This document shows, in pieces, positions 1 through 20,400 of a stretch of DNA of 64,000 nt (positions are counted from its first letter, which is position 1; the number at the start of each line of letters is the position of its first letter). The notes under the pieces are model-generated. The model worked only from the letters and a program-made list of their open reading frames with translations. It had not been told where the DNA came from and ran no database searches. Source of the stretch: Thamnaconus septentrionalis (Eukaryota; Chordata; Actinopteri; Tetraodontiformes; Monacanthidae); the NCBI GenBank assembly GCA_009823395.1, contig CM020502.1, positions 31,296,444 through 31,360,443 on the forward strand. Reading direction: 5' to 3'. A program made the position numbers and the translations under genes.

Positions 1-766
1 CAGTTATTTTCTTTTCTAATTCCAATGTCAAGGCTTTGTCATTTCATTGTAATTTTTAGGATTCTTTTAAATGTTTTGTTTTTTCACTCCTTCCTTTCAG
101 TTTCTTTCTGAAACCATTGTTTCAACAGTTTCTTCACAAGTTTTGCTTTCTTTCTCTTTTTTTAGCCACCATTTATTTTGTTGTGATTGACTGAAAATCC
201 TTTTAGGTTTTTAACACAATTAGATGTAATAACAGAGTTTCCAGGAGACTACAAAGAAAAAAAAAATCCAGAAGGGTTTGAAAATTCCCAGCAGGTTCCA
301 GTGTTTTGTTTTTGGAAAAGTTGTTGCCAAGGAAACTTTTACTGCGCGAACAAAATATCCCCGTTTCGCCCCCTTCCCTTTAATTTTCTTGTCCTTCATC
401 TTTTCTTAACTTGACTCCCTTTTTATTTCTTTTCTCTGTATCTCCACTCTCTTTCCTTTTCAAAGATTTCCATACCTTGTGAGGAATTAAAATGCCATTT
501 GTGGATTTCAAGGTTTTATGTTATGCTTGATGGGACGTGATTGCTTTATCACAGCAGCTCGTTAAAAGGGGACAAAAACTTTTCTTTTCCAATTAATTCC
601 ATTTGTGTTTTGCTCTCGGATACGTGCACCCATGACGACTTTTTCAGTAGGACGAAAACATTTTTCTCTGCAAAAAATGTATTCTTTTTTTAATATATAT
701 ATATATATATATACATATACATATTAGCTTTTAATGTAGACATATACATATATATATATGTGGTGA

Positions 767-769
<3 letters not shown>

Positions 770-862
<93 letters not shown>
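770..862. repeat. (AC)n microsatellite
   Basis: Uninterrupted AC dinucleotide tract of about 46 units, preceded by an (AT)n-rich stretch near 690-760. Confidence 0.95.
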
Positions 863-864
<2 letters not shown>

Positions 865-2040
865 CGTGCTATTTCCCTGTTTAACCGGTGCTCCTCCCAT
901 TCATTGCACTTCGCCTCCTTACAATGGCCACCATAAAACCCAGAGGGGACTTTGAGTGGAGAATGGCCCTGGCTGAGAAAGGCACTGGGAGATGCCTCCC
1001 GTTAAATTGAGTGGAAGGAGAGCGGCCTGCATTTTCATGCTAATTGCCGCCGGACAAATTGTTAATTTATTCTGCAAAGAGAGGCGAAAAAAAGAGAAAA
1101 GAAACAGGAGGCAGGAGGTTCCTTCAGCTCTTCTGGCAGAGAGCTCAGCGACAACCCGCCGCCAGTTGGCCAGGTGGTGGCGGTGGTGGTGGTGGGGGGG
1201 ATCAGAGTGGACAGAGGTGCACATCAGCACCGTGTCACACGCACACAGACACACACACAGACACACACTCACTCCTGGAGAATCAGTATCAGGTGCTTTT
1301 ACAGGTGATTTCACTACGGCTGTTTTATTGACGGTTCCCGTCAAACATGAAACACTTCTCTTTCCCCATCTAACCACACACTCTCACACACACACACACA
1401 CACACACACACAGGCCCCCGAGGGCCTTCATTCAGGACATACACAGACGAGGAGACACGAGGGGCTGGCGTCAGCTCTGCCAGGCCTGCAAGTCGTGTCA
1501 GGTCCTGCACGGAGCTGCACACAAACTCATTTGCACACTTATCTGGGATCTTTACGGCGTTGCTGCACCCTCCACTTAACGCCGCTGTAAAAGTTGAAGG
1601 AAAAAAAAAGAAAAAAAAGAAAACCGGCCTTCCTCATCTGGTACACGAGCAGCATCTTCAAAGAGTTCCGTGCACGCACGCCGGAGAGCAGAACAGTGCA
1701 GCGCCGAGGCTCCGAGCGGGACTTCATCGTCTTCAGCTTCAAAGAAGCCGTTTCATTCCATTGAAACACTCGCTCTCCTCGCCGTCACATCACTCAGATC
1801 AGGTGCAGAGCACCGACTCGTCACCGCGCCGGAACTGATCCCGACGGCTGAAATCCAGGCGGCTGCGCTGGGTTTTTTGTTTTCTGGTAGCTGGAAGATG
1901 TTTCACCTCTGATCAGGAAGGTTGTCTACAGTCCAGAGTCCCATGTGTTGAAATACCACTCGGGGTCAAAATGATCCTCGGTGAACAAAATGACTCTTCA
2001 GCTGTGAAAAGACTCAATGGCAAATATGGTGTTTTTTTTG

Positions 2041-2481
2041 TAGATGGATAGATGGATGGATAGATAGATGGATAGATAGATGGATAGATGGATAGATGGA
2101 TGGATAGATTGATAGATAGATGGATGGATAGATAGATAGATGGATGGATAGATAGATGGATAGATGGATGGATAGATAGATGGATAGATGGATGGATAGA
2201 TAGATAGATGGATAGATAGATGGATAGATGGATGGATAGATAGATGGATAGATGGATGGATAGATAGATAGATGGATAGATAGATGGATAGATGGATGGA
2301 TAGATAGATAGATGGATAGATAGATGGATAGATGGATAGATGGATGGATAGATAGATAGATAGATGGATAGATAGATGGATAGATGGATAGATGGATGGA
2401 TAGATAGATAGATAGATGGATGGATAGATAGATAGATAGATAGATGGATGGATAGATAGATGGATAGATGGATGGATAGAT
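2041..2481. repeat. GATA/GATG tetranucleotide minisatellite
   Basis: About 440 bp of intermixed ATAG and ATGG tetramers in higher-order 12-28 bp patterns. The tract has no stop in several minus-strand frames, which creates long Ser/Ile-rich artefact ORFs that should not be annotated as genes. Confidence 0.95.
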
Positions 2482-3254
2482 GTACTTTTGCACCTGCACT
2501 GTGAGTTTCATTTGAAGCAATTTGTCTGTATCCAATGGGGCCATTACACCATTTTAGCAACATTAAAAAAATAAATAAATAAATCAACCTGAAGCTTGAT
2601 ATGTGATTTATGGGGTCAAAGTTCAGGCCAGAGTTCGCTCTCAGTTCAAGGTTTTTCTTTGATCTCCACCGTCGCGATGCCACACCTGAGCCCCTGTCAT
2701 CTTCCGTCTCCCAGGAGCTCCCTGCGCTGACCTCTTGACCCCTGTGCACCTCTGCTTGGCTGGCTGACCGCAGCTTGACTCCCTGCCTGTGACGCGATCA
2801 ACAACGTCGCGAGCGAGCAAGCCGAACGACCGAACGACGCGAGCGGCGCACATACCTGTCGGCCGCCCTCCACTCCGGCATTCTGCACATTCTGGCCGTT
2901 TGAACGCTGGGGCCTTTGAAGGCACCAGTGGAATCACGCAGCTTGTAATTAGGTCCCACTGCAGGGCTGCGAACAGAATGACAAACGCTGTTTGGAAAAA
3001 GAAAAGAAAGAAAAAACACATTTGAGAGGCGTGTTGCGCGACACAGCAGCAAAGCGTGGCTCGGTATTTAGCGCCTCGTTATTGGAAATGTCAACAACTT
3101 AAAACACCTACAGTGTGGAGCCTCTTGGCTCTTCACGGTGGCACACACAGAATCCTGCACGACGGTGAAGTTCCTCTGTTATGCAAAATTCACCTCTGTT
3201 AATCATTCACTTTTTTTCCACTGCAAAGTCTGTGTTGAATCAATATGTTTGTGG

Positions 3255-3345
3255 AAATCTGCTCTTTGTGATGTCACAAAGGGAATACCCTACCCCCCCA
3301 CCCCCAGCAGGAGGCCGTAAACGGAGGGCTAAACAGAGTTCTCGG
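3255..3345 (+). repeat. Dispersed repeat family B, copy 1
   Basis: Contains the palindromic core TGTGATGTCACAAAGGG followed about 45 bp later by AGGAGGC...TAAAC...GGGCTAAA. The same pair of cores recurs near 55.2, 58.3 and 60.4 kb, with partial copies near 16.9, 20.4 and 48.8 kb. It is probably a non-autonomous mobile element; the family was not identified. Confidence 0.6.
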
Positions 3346-6043
3346 CAGGCTGCTAGACTGACGGATGGGATGAAGAACAAAGATCAGAAAACGGCTCAAA
3401 TTCAGGGCCTTAATGTCACTTACCAATATTTTAACATTTTACCTGCAGCCTCCGGATTAAATCCTCATGTGTTCCGATGATGTCATCTCATGCCGGCACC
3501 AAAATGCTGCATTCCTAGTGCTGCAGGGTGGGTTGGATAAACACATACAGTCAGAGTGGCTCATGATATAAAAAGATGTTCAAACCGACTCACATCTTCT
3601 TCCCCAAACCTTTTATTGTGTATTCTGCATTCTGTCAGTCTGGACAGCGGGGGGCGCTGCTGTGCGTCCTGACCCTCGGTGTGTGAATGTCTGAAAGGGA
3701 ACCGCCAGGTGGACAGTTTGCACATTAACGCGTAACCAATAAAGAAGCGTTTCCGTCACAGGCGTCTCTTATCAACGAGGCCAACACACCTTTGTGTTCA
3801 CACACTCTATATTTAGAGAAAGTTTGTCGGTCAGTCAAGCGGCAGCGTTGGAAACTCATCCTGCCGGTTGTTCAACGGCACTGAGCCAAAGACTTTTTGC
3901 TCATTTATTTTTTGTTTGTCTTCCTTCTATCAAACTATTTTTCATCCACTGCGAGTGACAATTAAGGTGACCTGACCGTGACCTTTTTTTTCTGATAAAC
4001 GGGCGTCACCGCGTCAACTCGTCATTCACCTCTTGCTGATCATTCTGTCAGCTTGATTAGAAATATTTTTCACTGCATTTTTCAAGAACAACATCCTTTA
4101 AGTTGGTTTTTTCTTGATCTTATCAAGTTTTTTTTTTTTTTTTTTTTACTAAGTTTAATCAATTTAGTTTGTCGGAGCATCCCTGTCCCACATCACACCC
4201 TACTGTGTGTTTATTGTGTTGTTAGAGAGTATTGCCATCCTATAAAATTGTGCAAAGTTCTTTCACAGTGTGTGCCGGTGTAGTTTTTTTACAAGCACTG
4301 CAATTCAAAATTGTGCCGCCAGCAAGGGGACATTGCACACGTTGGGGCCACGGTCAAAGTGGCTAGCGGGTAGCGGGAAATGGCTAATGTTAGCGCGCTA
4401 GTCAGCCAACGCACTCTCCTCACCATCACCACACATATAAGCAACGTCAAAGTCAGCTTGCTGTAAATAAACCCTGAGGTTCAGGCTCCAGCGTGCACTC
4501 GTGTTGTGTTGAGATGTTTTCCAACCGCTCGGCAGTGTTGTTACAATTTGTTAAAACGTCCCTCTGGTTAACAACTTGGCGCTCCCACTGGGCTCTGTTG
4601 TGGTATAAACAGAAAAAATTAGCTTAGCAACACCTAAAAACACTTTTTTCTTAATGACACCAACCTGAGCCGTCTGTCAATCTCACAAAAAAAAAATTCA
4701 TTCATCCACCTGTCATTCAATTTATCTAAGTCAATCTTTATAGTGTTTTTAAAATATGTTTTGGTGTCTCTTCACAGGTTCTACAGGTATTCAACACACA
4801 CACACACACACACACACACACCAAGAGCAGAGGCCTCTGCCAAAATCTGAAGTCATAATACTGTCATAAATCTTTCACACTTTACAACCTGATCTTTAGG
4901 AAAGGGAGACATCCTGACGCCGAGGCAGTGTGTGACACACACCTACATATCTGAGTGTGCGTGTGCGCGCGCGTGCGTACGTGCGTGTTTGTGTGTGCAG
5001 CAGGCTGGGGGATATCGAACAATAAAAAAAAAAGCATAACTACATGCAGGCATGCACTGACTCACACATGCCAACATGCTTACACGTGGATGAGCCATTT
5101 CAGCCGCACATTCCTCTGAACACACACACACACGCACAGATTCAGGTTGCAAAATCAAATCTGTCGTCACCTTCAGGAAATGATTTGCATGAGAGCAGTT
5201 TTTATAGTTTTTGTTTTCACTTGTTAATGAATATTATTTTTTGAATTTATGCTGCTGCTGCCATTTTGGAAATGTGCAGGTTATTTTTAAGTTTTGTTTA
5301 TTTCACCTAAAAGACATTTTTGGAAGCCCTTATTAAATTGATTAAAAACACAGAATAATGTGATGTTATAAAATATGTTTTATTTTGAAATCAATCGTTA
5401 CGGCTCTGGCTGGTGTTCTCATCCTTTTTAATGTTTCCACATGTGAGTGCTAAACATTGAAGACGTCAATACATGCATGCACGCTGCTGCGCACGACTGA
5501 CGCAGGTGTGCGTTGTCTCGAGTGCAACCCAGCTGTGTGTGTAGGCGGAGGAGGAGGGGGGTTGGGGAGCCGTGTTTGGTATTTGGCGTCACCTAGTGGT
5601 GACTTCTAGAAAATCCCTCATGCAACCAGTTCGATTTTTTTTTTTTTTTTTTTTTTTTTTTCTCGTGTGTTGCTCAGCAGCAGTTCCGTTTACAGTGAAT
5701 CTGTCTGTGGAAAGATTTCCGGGTGATGGGCTGTAAATTAAAACAAAAAAACTGAGTCAGTGCAGCATGTTTTAGAGCTTGTTTTGGGTTTTGTTTTTTC
5801 CATGAGAGAGGCAGTGCAGTCCACAGAAGGACAGCCTCCTCTCTCACACCCCCTGCTTCACCACAATAACGCTCAGCACACACACACACACACACGCACA
5901 CAACAATCCTCCCACAGACCAGTCCCCGTTGCCTAGCAACACCCTGCTGAGTGGCCCAGGGGGCGGGAACAAGGCGGATGGCTTCCGCAGTAATTACAGT
6001 GCACGAGCCTATAAGCCGAGGCCTTGTGTTTGTGGGACACTCC

Positions 6044-6080
<37 letters not shown>

Positions 6081-6192
6081 TGGCTGAGCAGGCGTAAATC
6101 AGCAGCCCCTGTGACTGTAACAAAACTTCAAACTGCTCTTGTTCTTAACACTGATGCTACTTGTGAAGCTGTTTGTCAGAATTACAGGGCCT

Positions 6193-6393
<201 letters not shown>

Positions 6394-7399
6394 CCCTGGG
6401 CCTTAATGTTTCCCACAGTGTGCCAGCGGCATGTCCTCACTCGGCTGCCCTCTAATGATGTTTTCTGCTCGGCGAACCGGCACTGTGACTACTCCGCTGG
6501 GCTGAAGTCACTCCTGGCTGGAGGAAGCTGGCCCACCGAGGAGGAATACGACGGCGACCCCTGGGGTTCTGTGCACGATGACGAGCTACGCTGGCACGTC
6601 GCTCACTAGTGTTTGCTGTCATGGATTTATTGAACACCCCATTTTTTTAGGGGAAGGGGGGGGGTCGCATTGACGGAGGGAGTGGGGTGTGTGGGAGGAA
6701 GACAAGACTTCTGTGTCAGACCGGGGAAAAAAAAGACAGAACTTCCTCTGTGCGGCTGCTGATTCTGCAACAAATGTCAGCTGCTTCTCTGTTCAACTCA
6801 GTGCGCGATGCGTGGACTTTGGTCTACAGGTTTTGGGGTTTGTTTTTTTTTGAACAGCAGGAGATTAAACCAGGACTAAGAAATTATATAGATCATGTCA
6901 AAGTTAAATAAAGATTTTTATTTATTTATTTATTTATTTTACAAAAAGGAGCGAGTTAAAGCATCATTTCTTCACTCCAACATCCACAATGAACATATTA
7001 CTCTACAAAACTGAACACTGGAAACTGTGCTATTCTGAGGCAAATTAGTAAATATGTTTATATATGTTCTGTACTGTATACTAAAAAAAAGATTGTTGTT
7101 TTGCTTTACACAGATTAGCTTTTAAAGTTGCAAGACATTTAGTAAATAATATAGTAAATATTGTTTTTTATTATATTGTATTAAATGTTTATTTTGATTT
7201 ATCTACTTTGTACTCAATTTAAAATCGTTAGGTATCATATAACATTTGTATATTCTCTTAAATATGCATATATATAAATAAAAAAAAAAGAAAAAAGAAG
7301 AGGAAGCAGAAACCTGGGGGGAAAAAAATGTTCCCTGACGTCACGACTTTCACCCTTAACCGCCACGGTGAACCGAGAGGACACACACACACACACACA

Positions 7400-8402
7400 C
7401 ACACAGACACAGCTGCGCCACGCCTCCCTTTTCCCGTTCGCCCAACCCCCCCACCCCACGGAGTGACCGCCCTTTCCCTCGCGCTCTCTCACATCAACAT
7501 GACTACTAAAACAACCCAACAGGCGACGCTCGCTTCCGCCCCGGGCGCCGCGGCATCATGGGAGCTGTAGTCCCGCTCGCCCAATCGCCTTCGAGAGGAG
7601 GCGAGGCCTCGGCCGAAAATACAACTCCCATCCGGACCCTCGCACGCCGAGCGCCGCCGTCCAATCTGAATAAGTGGGAGGAGCGCGAGTCCGCCCACAA
7701 AAGCCACAGCTCTCCGCTATGTATCGGCCCCGTTTAAAGACAAAAACGGCAGCCGTGCGCCAAATAAGCGGGCGAGACGCGTGAGGCGCGAGGGACCCGG
7801 AACGACGCTGTATTTGCTTTATTTATTTTTTTTGTTTGTTTGTTGTCTGCGCGAGGCGGCAAGGCGTCCCCGCGGCGGAAGGAGCAGCGCGGCGCGGCTG
7901 GGCGGGCGAAGGCAGGGCAGCAGTCGGCGAAAGAGGGTGTTGTCCTGATGCTTAAATGGAAGTGGGTGGGCCTCCGCGGTCACACACTGCCAACTTCCCC
8001 GTGGATGCCTCTGTGACAAGCGCGATTTGGCCCGTGTATGGACAGCGCGGCCGCTGAAGTGGGGGGCACCGTCGACGGGGCGCCGAGCCGAGCCGAGCCG
8101 AGCCGAGCAGCGCCGAGCCGCGGAGGGAGACGGCCGCCGCGGCGCTCTCCGGGTTTTTTTATCCGCCGCGTGCGACTTGGCGCCGCGCCGCTCGGTAGAA
8201 GCCCTGCCGCTCCGCTTGGCACCGCCCTTCCTGGCCGGTGGGTGGGTTTCGTCAGACCGGGGGTGGGGGGCGGTGTTGATCAGCCACGGCCCAGCGTCGA
8301 GAACGTATAGGCCGTCCTCCCGCCCGCGTACCCGGTCGGCCGGCCTTCCTTCCTTTCACCGTGAACTACAGCCTCTCCCCCCTCTCGGTATATTAATGCG
8401 TT
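7400..8402 (+). promoter_or_regulatory. CpG-rich promoter region of sp4
   Basis: GC content and CpG density rise sharply from about 7.4 kb up to the start codon at 8403. Two CCAAT-type boxes (near 7580 and 7660), GC boxes and a short GAGCC tandem at 8084-8105 are visible. This fits a TATA-less, CpG-island promoter. The transcription start cannot be fixed from sequence. Confidence 0.65.
7553..7571 (-). promoter_or_regulatory. ZNF143/THAP11-type SBS site
   Basis: The minus strand reads ACTACAGCTCCCATGATGC, matching the known SBS consensus ACTACAnnTCCCAnnATGC at all specified positions. A weaker plus-strand match (TACAACTCCCATCC) lies near 7620-7635. Such sites are common in vertebrate housekeeping promoters. 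Confidence 0.75.
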
Positions 8403-14406
<6,004 letters not shown>

Positions 14407-16740
14407 GCCACGACTCTGTCGCTTCACCCATGGCTGACTTCCTGTTTTGTTTTGTTTTTTCCAGGGGCGAAGCTAAATACTCCATTTCCTTTCGTCGAAC
14501 TTTTCATTTGACATTTCAAAAGATTCATTGCAAGGAACTGACAAGAGACTTGGATGATGCAATGAGCGAGAAACTGAGGAAATACACAATCTAAACAAAA
14601 AAATGGGAAAAAAAAATACAAAACTAACATGAGAGCAAATTTTTTTTGGAGTCTGGCATTTAGTAGAAACAGAGGTCTTTATCATTTCCACAGCTGGTGG
14701 CAAACAGGGAAGTCAGTGAGAGAACCTAGACGAGCACAAGACGAGGGAGTCCCCCCGCTGGACCTCCCGGCCCCCCACACAGAGGGACGTCCTCCTCCCT
14801 CCTCCTGCCACACAAGCTAACAAGCTAACAAGCTAACTCTATGCACAACGTTGTGTTCCTGTTTCACACCTGTCAGACGGAGCTCTGAGCCAATCATCGC
14901 GCAGGACTGGAGGGCAGCGCAGGTCAGGGGAAAGTGCGCAAGCGTGTGAGTGCATGCATGAATGTGTGGGTCTTTATGAATTGGTGAGTGAGTGAGTGTG
15001 TGTGTGTGTGTTCCCACGCGGCCATAGAGTCAACAACAACAAAAAAAAAAAAAAAAATCTACCTAGTATGACTTTTTATTTATGGTTCAGGATCAGATTC
15101 AGGTGTCGATTCCTTGTTCTTATTTTTGAGACCAGTCAGCCGAACTGTTATTGCAGAAGAGTAGATTAGGAGAAGAGGAAGGAAAAAAAAAAGAAGCACA
15201 TATAAGAAAAAAAATAAGGTTTATAAATAAATAAATAATTAATGCATTCCTAACAAAGTGCAGTGGCCACTACATGAAGGAAGTAAAGGTTTCTATAGCG
15301 AGAGAGAGAGAAAAAAAAAACACAAAAACAATCTAGCTTTCTACAACTGTTTGTGTAGTGGAAGCAATACTATGACGACAATCCTAGTGAAACCATGTTT
15401 ACATTGAAGGAGGGGCGTCGACCATCCGGACGGACAGACATAGGGAGGGACAGACAGAAAGACAGACAGACAGACAGACAGGCAGGCAGACTCCTCACAC
15501 ATCAGTGACGAGGTCCCAGAGCCGTGCTGTGGTCCTGCTCAGACGCAACCCGACAGGCCAAGTTAGCTGTTAGTTAGCCGAGTTAGCTAGCTCCGCCCCT
15601 CTCCCTCCCCGCTCGCCCCCCTCCTCGAAACTCTCTCTCTCTTTCTCCGACGTGCCCTGGCGGCAGCTCCACGCCACCTTTCGAACCCTGCCTTAAGACG
15701 AGCTGTCGTCCAGAGGTACGAGAGCGTCAGGCGGATGGATACGGGGCGGGGTGTGAGGGGGCAGGGCCAGGATGGGCGGAGCCTGACTGCGACCACAGCA
15801 TGGCCATGGTGACATTTTGAAAGGGGTGGGGTGGGCGGTTGGGGGTCAGGGGTCAGGATTTTTTTTTCGCTGTGTGGATATTTTTGAGACGTTCTTTATT
15901 TTCTCCCCCCCACTGGTGGTGTTGCTCTGTGTTAGTTCAGTGTGAACATTATTTTTGAATTACGAAAAAAAGACGCTTTTATTTTGTGGAATTTATCGAT
16001 TGTTCAAAAAAGAAAAAGAAAAAAAGTACAAAAGAAAAAAAAATCCCCCCCGGCAGTATGTTAAGCACACAGGGTTCCCCTCTGTGTGCGGCTAATTTAT
16101 TATTTCTCCTTGATTCTTTTGTGCTATTTTGCCTTTTGCTGGACTTGTATTTGTGTGCGTTGATTCCGAGATGGTGTACAGCATGTTTCAGTTTCTTTAG
16201 TTTTTTTTCTTGCCGTCGTGCTGTCTTTTCTCTCTTTGCTCCTTGTGCTTTTTTCTTTTTTTCTACATCTGACCATATTTTTTTTCTCTTTTTGCGCCAT
16301 AATGCATTTATGGGAGAGAGAGAGAGAAAAAAAAAAGTTGAGAAAAAAAATCAAAAGACGAAGAAGAAGAAAAGGGGAAAAAAATTAACAAAGTTTCTAT
16401 TTGCTTAAAGTTGAAAAATACCAAACGAGTCTAGATGTTTTTTGGTAATATTTTGTGTGACGAAGCAACTTTTTTTCCCTTTCTTTGATATTTTGTAGTG
16501 ACATCTCATTTGTAAATCTTTTTCTAAAAAAAAAAAAAAAAAAAAAAAAGTTTGTTCGTCTCCATGACATTTGATAATGGGTTTTTGCCAGGTTAGCCTC
16601 AAAGGCTCCAGTTTATTGATATTTTTAAAACTGGTTTGTACAAACGTTTTATGTCATTTGAAAAAAAAAAGGACAAAATCAAGCAGAAAAGATGCTTTGC
16701 CTGCATAACACTTGACAATAAAGTGATTAAAACCGTCGTA
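14407..16740 (+). other. Probable 3' UTR of sp4
   Basis: Long AT-rich sequence after the sp4 stop with many homopolymer and short repeats but no credible ORF. A canonical AATAAA at 16717-16722 is the best candidate polyadenylation signal, giving a 3' UTR of about 2.3 kb. It ends only about 0.6 kb from the convergent cdca7l stop codon. Confidence 0.55.
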
Positions 16741-17338
16741 GAGTCAGTTGTCCCTGCCATTATGTGTCGGTATTTGTGCGAGTCAATCCGATTGGAAAAC
16801 AAGTGAGAAAAAACAATGGAGGGCGCCAACTATTAACCTCATCTTTGTCACCTTCCAAACATGCGTTTCTGTTTTAGCAGGACGCAGTAAACACAGGGCT
16901 AAATATGAAGCTTTCTCTAGACAATGGGGCAAAAAGAAATTGTAAAAAAAAACAAAAAAAACTCCCAAACAAATTCCCCCTCACCCAGAAGTGTTGAGGA
17001 ATCTCTGCATATTTAAAGACACCACCATTAATTAAAAACAGTGAACAGTGAAAGTGACAAGGAAGCAGCAAAGTTACTCACTTTTAACAAAAGTCGCTGG
17101 AATAACAGAGCGTCTCTGCAACACAGGAGGAGGGGAAACAGAAACATCTCAATAATCATCAGGATTGAAAATGTACAACTCGGTGGGGGAACATAAAACA
17201 CAGTGCGCTCCTGCAACACACAACAGCAGGCTTTTAAAAAACATAATGACACGTTTTAAAAGTGTTTTCAGAACGGATGTTTTTCAAACGACGCTTCAGT
17301 CGCTGCTCCTCCCGCTGGGCGTTTCTTCCTCCTGCACG

Positions 17339-17398
17339 TCACTGCAGCTCCTTCTGAATGCTGCACACACACACAGAAAAAAAACAGCACATGAGGCC

Positions 17399-17432
<34 letters not shown>

Positions 17433-20400
17433 GCGGCGCCGCGGCCGTCCTACCTCTCCAGGTAGCGGTGCACGTTGTCGTGGCCGTTGAAGCGGGCGAG
17501 GCCCACCAGGTTGCCGGTGGCACAGCGGCCGTCCTTCCTGCGACACAGGCTGCAGTTGCACATGTCGCGACAGATGGGACACGACCAGGTCTGCGGAGGA
17601 GGAGCAACATGTCCAAGTTCAGAGATGTGAGGGCTGGTGGGGCATGGGAGGCTGGCACAGGGCGGAACAGCGTCGAAGCACAGCAGCGGAGGTGGACGTG
17701 GAAACACGCATCGGGTTTTTTTGTTTTGTTTTTTAAAGTAGGGGCAGTGTTGGCCAGTGATCCATTACTAGGTAATCCACGACTGTAATGAGTAATGAAA
17801 CAGAATTACTGTGGCAAAACTGGTAATTATATGATAATTGCTTCATCAAGTAACAATTCCAGTACTTTTCCAAAATATTTTGCGAGCTGCATGAGTCTTA
17901 TTATCCACAAAATCTCTGAAATTTAGAAAAACAAACCAAAAACAAAGACGTCGCTGATTGATGACGCAGCCGTGCATGCAACGTCATTGACATGTGACGA
18001 CGCACCAAAACAAGCATGGCGGCGGCAAAAGAAAATACAAACATTATTTTGAGTTCATCTCGTCTAAATCAAAGAATATTGTGCTTCATTGTACAAGACG
18101 TTCTCAACTTCAAAAATATCCACATCTGTTACTTTATCCTTTTTTTTTAACTAAAGTAATTAGGAATTGATTACTTATGAAACAAAGTAGTTGAAGAAGT
18201 AATTAAGTCACTTTTTTGGAATTAGTCTGTAATCAGTAGTTGGATTACTTTTATGAGTAATCCCAACAACACTGAGTAGGGGTGATGTGTTGCATCACTC
18301 CCAGACAACTCTGAATCCCAGAGGTGCAATAAAGTGCACGGTGACACACACAGACACACATTTGCAAAATGTTTTGAGCTCTTCAAAGCGGCTGTGAGAG
18401 ATCAAGAGTTTTCTTTTTTTGGCTGCACGCTGTCGCACAGAGAGGCGGTGAAGTTGCTGCAACAATTGCAGGCTTTTTGTTTCCCCTACACAGAAACTCA
18501 CATGAGAAGACAGAGCAGCAACTGAGCTCACCAGCCCCACCACACCTCCTCATTTGTCAACACTTGTTCCAAAACCCCAAAAAAAAAAAAAAAAAAAAAA
18601 GCCCTGCGCCGTCACATGACCAGGTCACTTCAACAAGAGTGTGAGAACTGCAGCCGGTGTGAAAATATTCACCCCACAGCAGCTGATGCTGCTGCTGCTG
18701 CTGCATCACCACCAAAACCAAAGAAAAACAAACTCTTTTGCACCATAACACACATAATCCTGTACATTCTTAAATTATTACTATGTTATATGTTAAAGCA
18801 TCATTTACCTAATTATATTGTTTGATTATAACACTACTATTATTATCATAATATTAATAATAATAATAATAATAATAATGTTGTTATATTTTTGTCTTTG
18901 ATTACTTGTAAAAATATTCCATCTCCTCCTACGTCCAAACACTACGCGTCATTTTTACTTGAAGAATTTTACCTGAAAAACCACCTCATGAAAGGGGAAA
19001 AACCTTTTAGCCATATTTGAGGTTTTTCGAAGTTTAGCCGTTTCCATCGCAAGTTTTTTATTGCAATATTTAGGTTTTTCCGCAACTCTAGAGGTGATGG
19101 AAACGCAGCTACTGCTATGCAACGCGACACAACGTGACAACTAAAAATAAATAAATACATTTAAAAAATCTAGCAATCTTACACACAAACAGTGTGTGTT
19201 GCACTGACCGGGTTGAGCAGCACGTCGCGCACGTCCTCCCCGTAGCGGTTCTTCAGGCACGGTCCGCAGAATTGACCTTTGGCCCCGACGCAGAAGCCGC
19301 TGCGGCAAATGGTCTTAGTGTCCAGAGTCTTCTGCCGGCACTGGTGGCACGAGCTGCCCTGAGGGGAGGGAGGAGGGGAGAAGAGGGAGGTGAGAAGCAG
19401 CGAGGCAGGGGTGGAGGTGGGTGAGGGGGGCGGGGGGTCCACCCACGTTCTCCTTGTCCCAGATCTTGTCCTTGCTGCGGTAGGCCACGTTCTCCAGGTC
19501 GTCGTCGGTGATCTCGTCCACCATCCTCACGTCGTACTGGCTCCTCCTCCGACCGCCAACGCTGCTGCTGCTCCGCCGCTTCTTCTTCTTCCCCGCCTCC
19601 GCAGCGGACGACGCGTCCACCTGTTTTTTCACACACATGTGAGTTAGCCTCCTGCCAACAGCTGCGCCCACAAAAAAAAGGGGGGCTTTGGGGAAAAACA
19701 AATAACAATGTTAGATTTAGAGGGGAGTTAATTGCACCTCAAGTGGAATGTGAGTCAGCTTTGGAGGGCAGCTATTTAATTTTATTCTGACCGTTATCAA
19801 TATTGTTATTATTAGGAATATATAGATTTTTTTTTTAATTTAATTAATTTGTTCCAGAGCTGGGAATGTTTGTGTGTCATGGTTTTGTTTTAACTCAAAG
19901 AATGAAAAAAAAAAAAAAAGTTAAATAAACAAACAAACTTCCTGTCCATTCCCGATAAATGGCACACACACACACACACGCGCTGCACTGCACCTCCATC
20001 AGCCTCCGGACGTCCACGCTCCTGGGGGTCTTGCACACCGGCTCGCTCTTCTCCTCCACACCAAAGTTCTCGGGGGGACGGGCCTTCCGGGACGGGTTCC
20101 TCCTCTCAGAACCCGCCTCCGGGTCCAGCTTACGTTTCCGCGGCGTCGCCTTCTCCTGCCCCTGTTTCTTCTTCTTCTGCAGGGAAAGTCAGCAAAATCA
20201 AAAATCTTTTTTCTTTTTTTTTTTTGATTTCCTTTGAAAAAGAAACCATATTTGGTCAAATTCACTACTGACCGTTGGAAAAAAAAAAAAAAAGAAGAAG
20301 CAAATATCAAAGCAAATATCCTCTGCATCCTTTGAGTGAGCTAAACCTGTGTTCTTGGTACAAGCCACCTCCTCCATTTCTCTCCCTGATGAGTGACCAC

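Noticed and set aside
2041..2481. CRISPR-like array
   Set aside because: No spacers of regular length; it is a simple tetranucleotide minisatellite in a eukaryotic genome.
1913..2749. Long Ser/Ile-rich minus-strand ORF
   Set aside because: It is the GATA/GATG minisatellite read in frame; no domain, no start context, no splice support.
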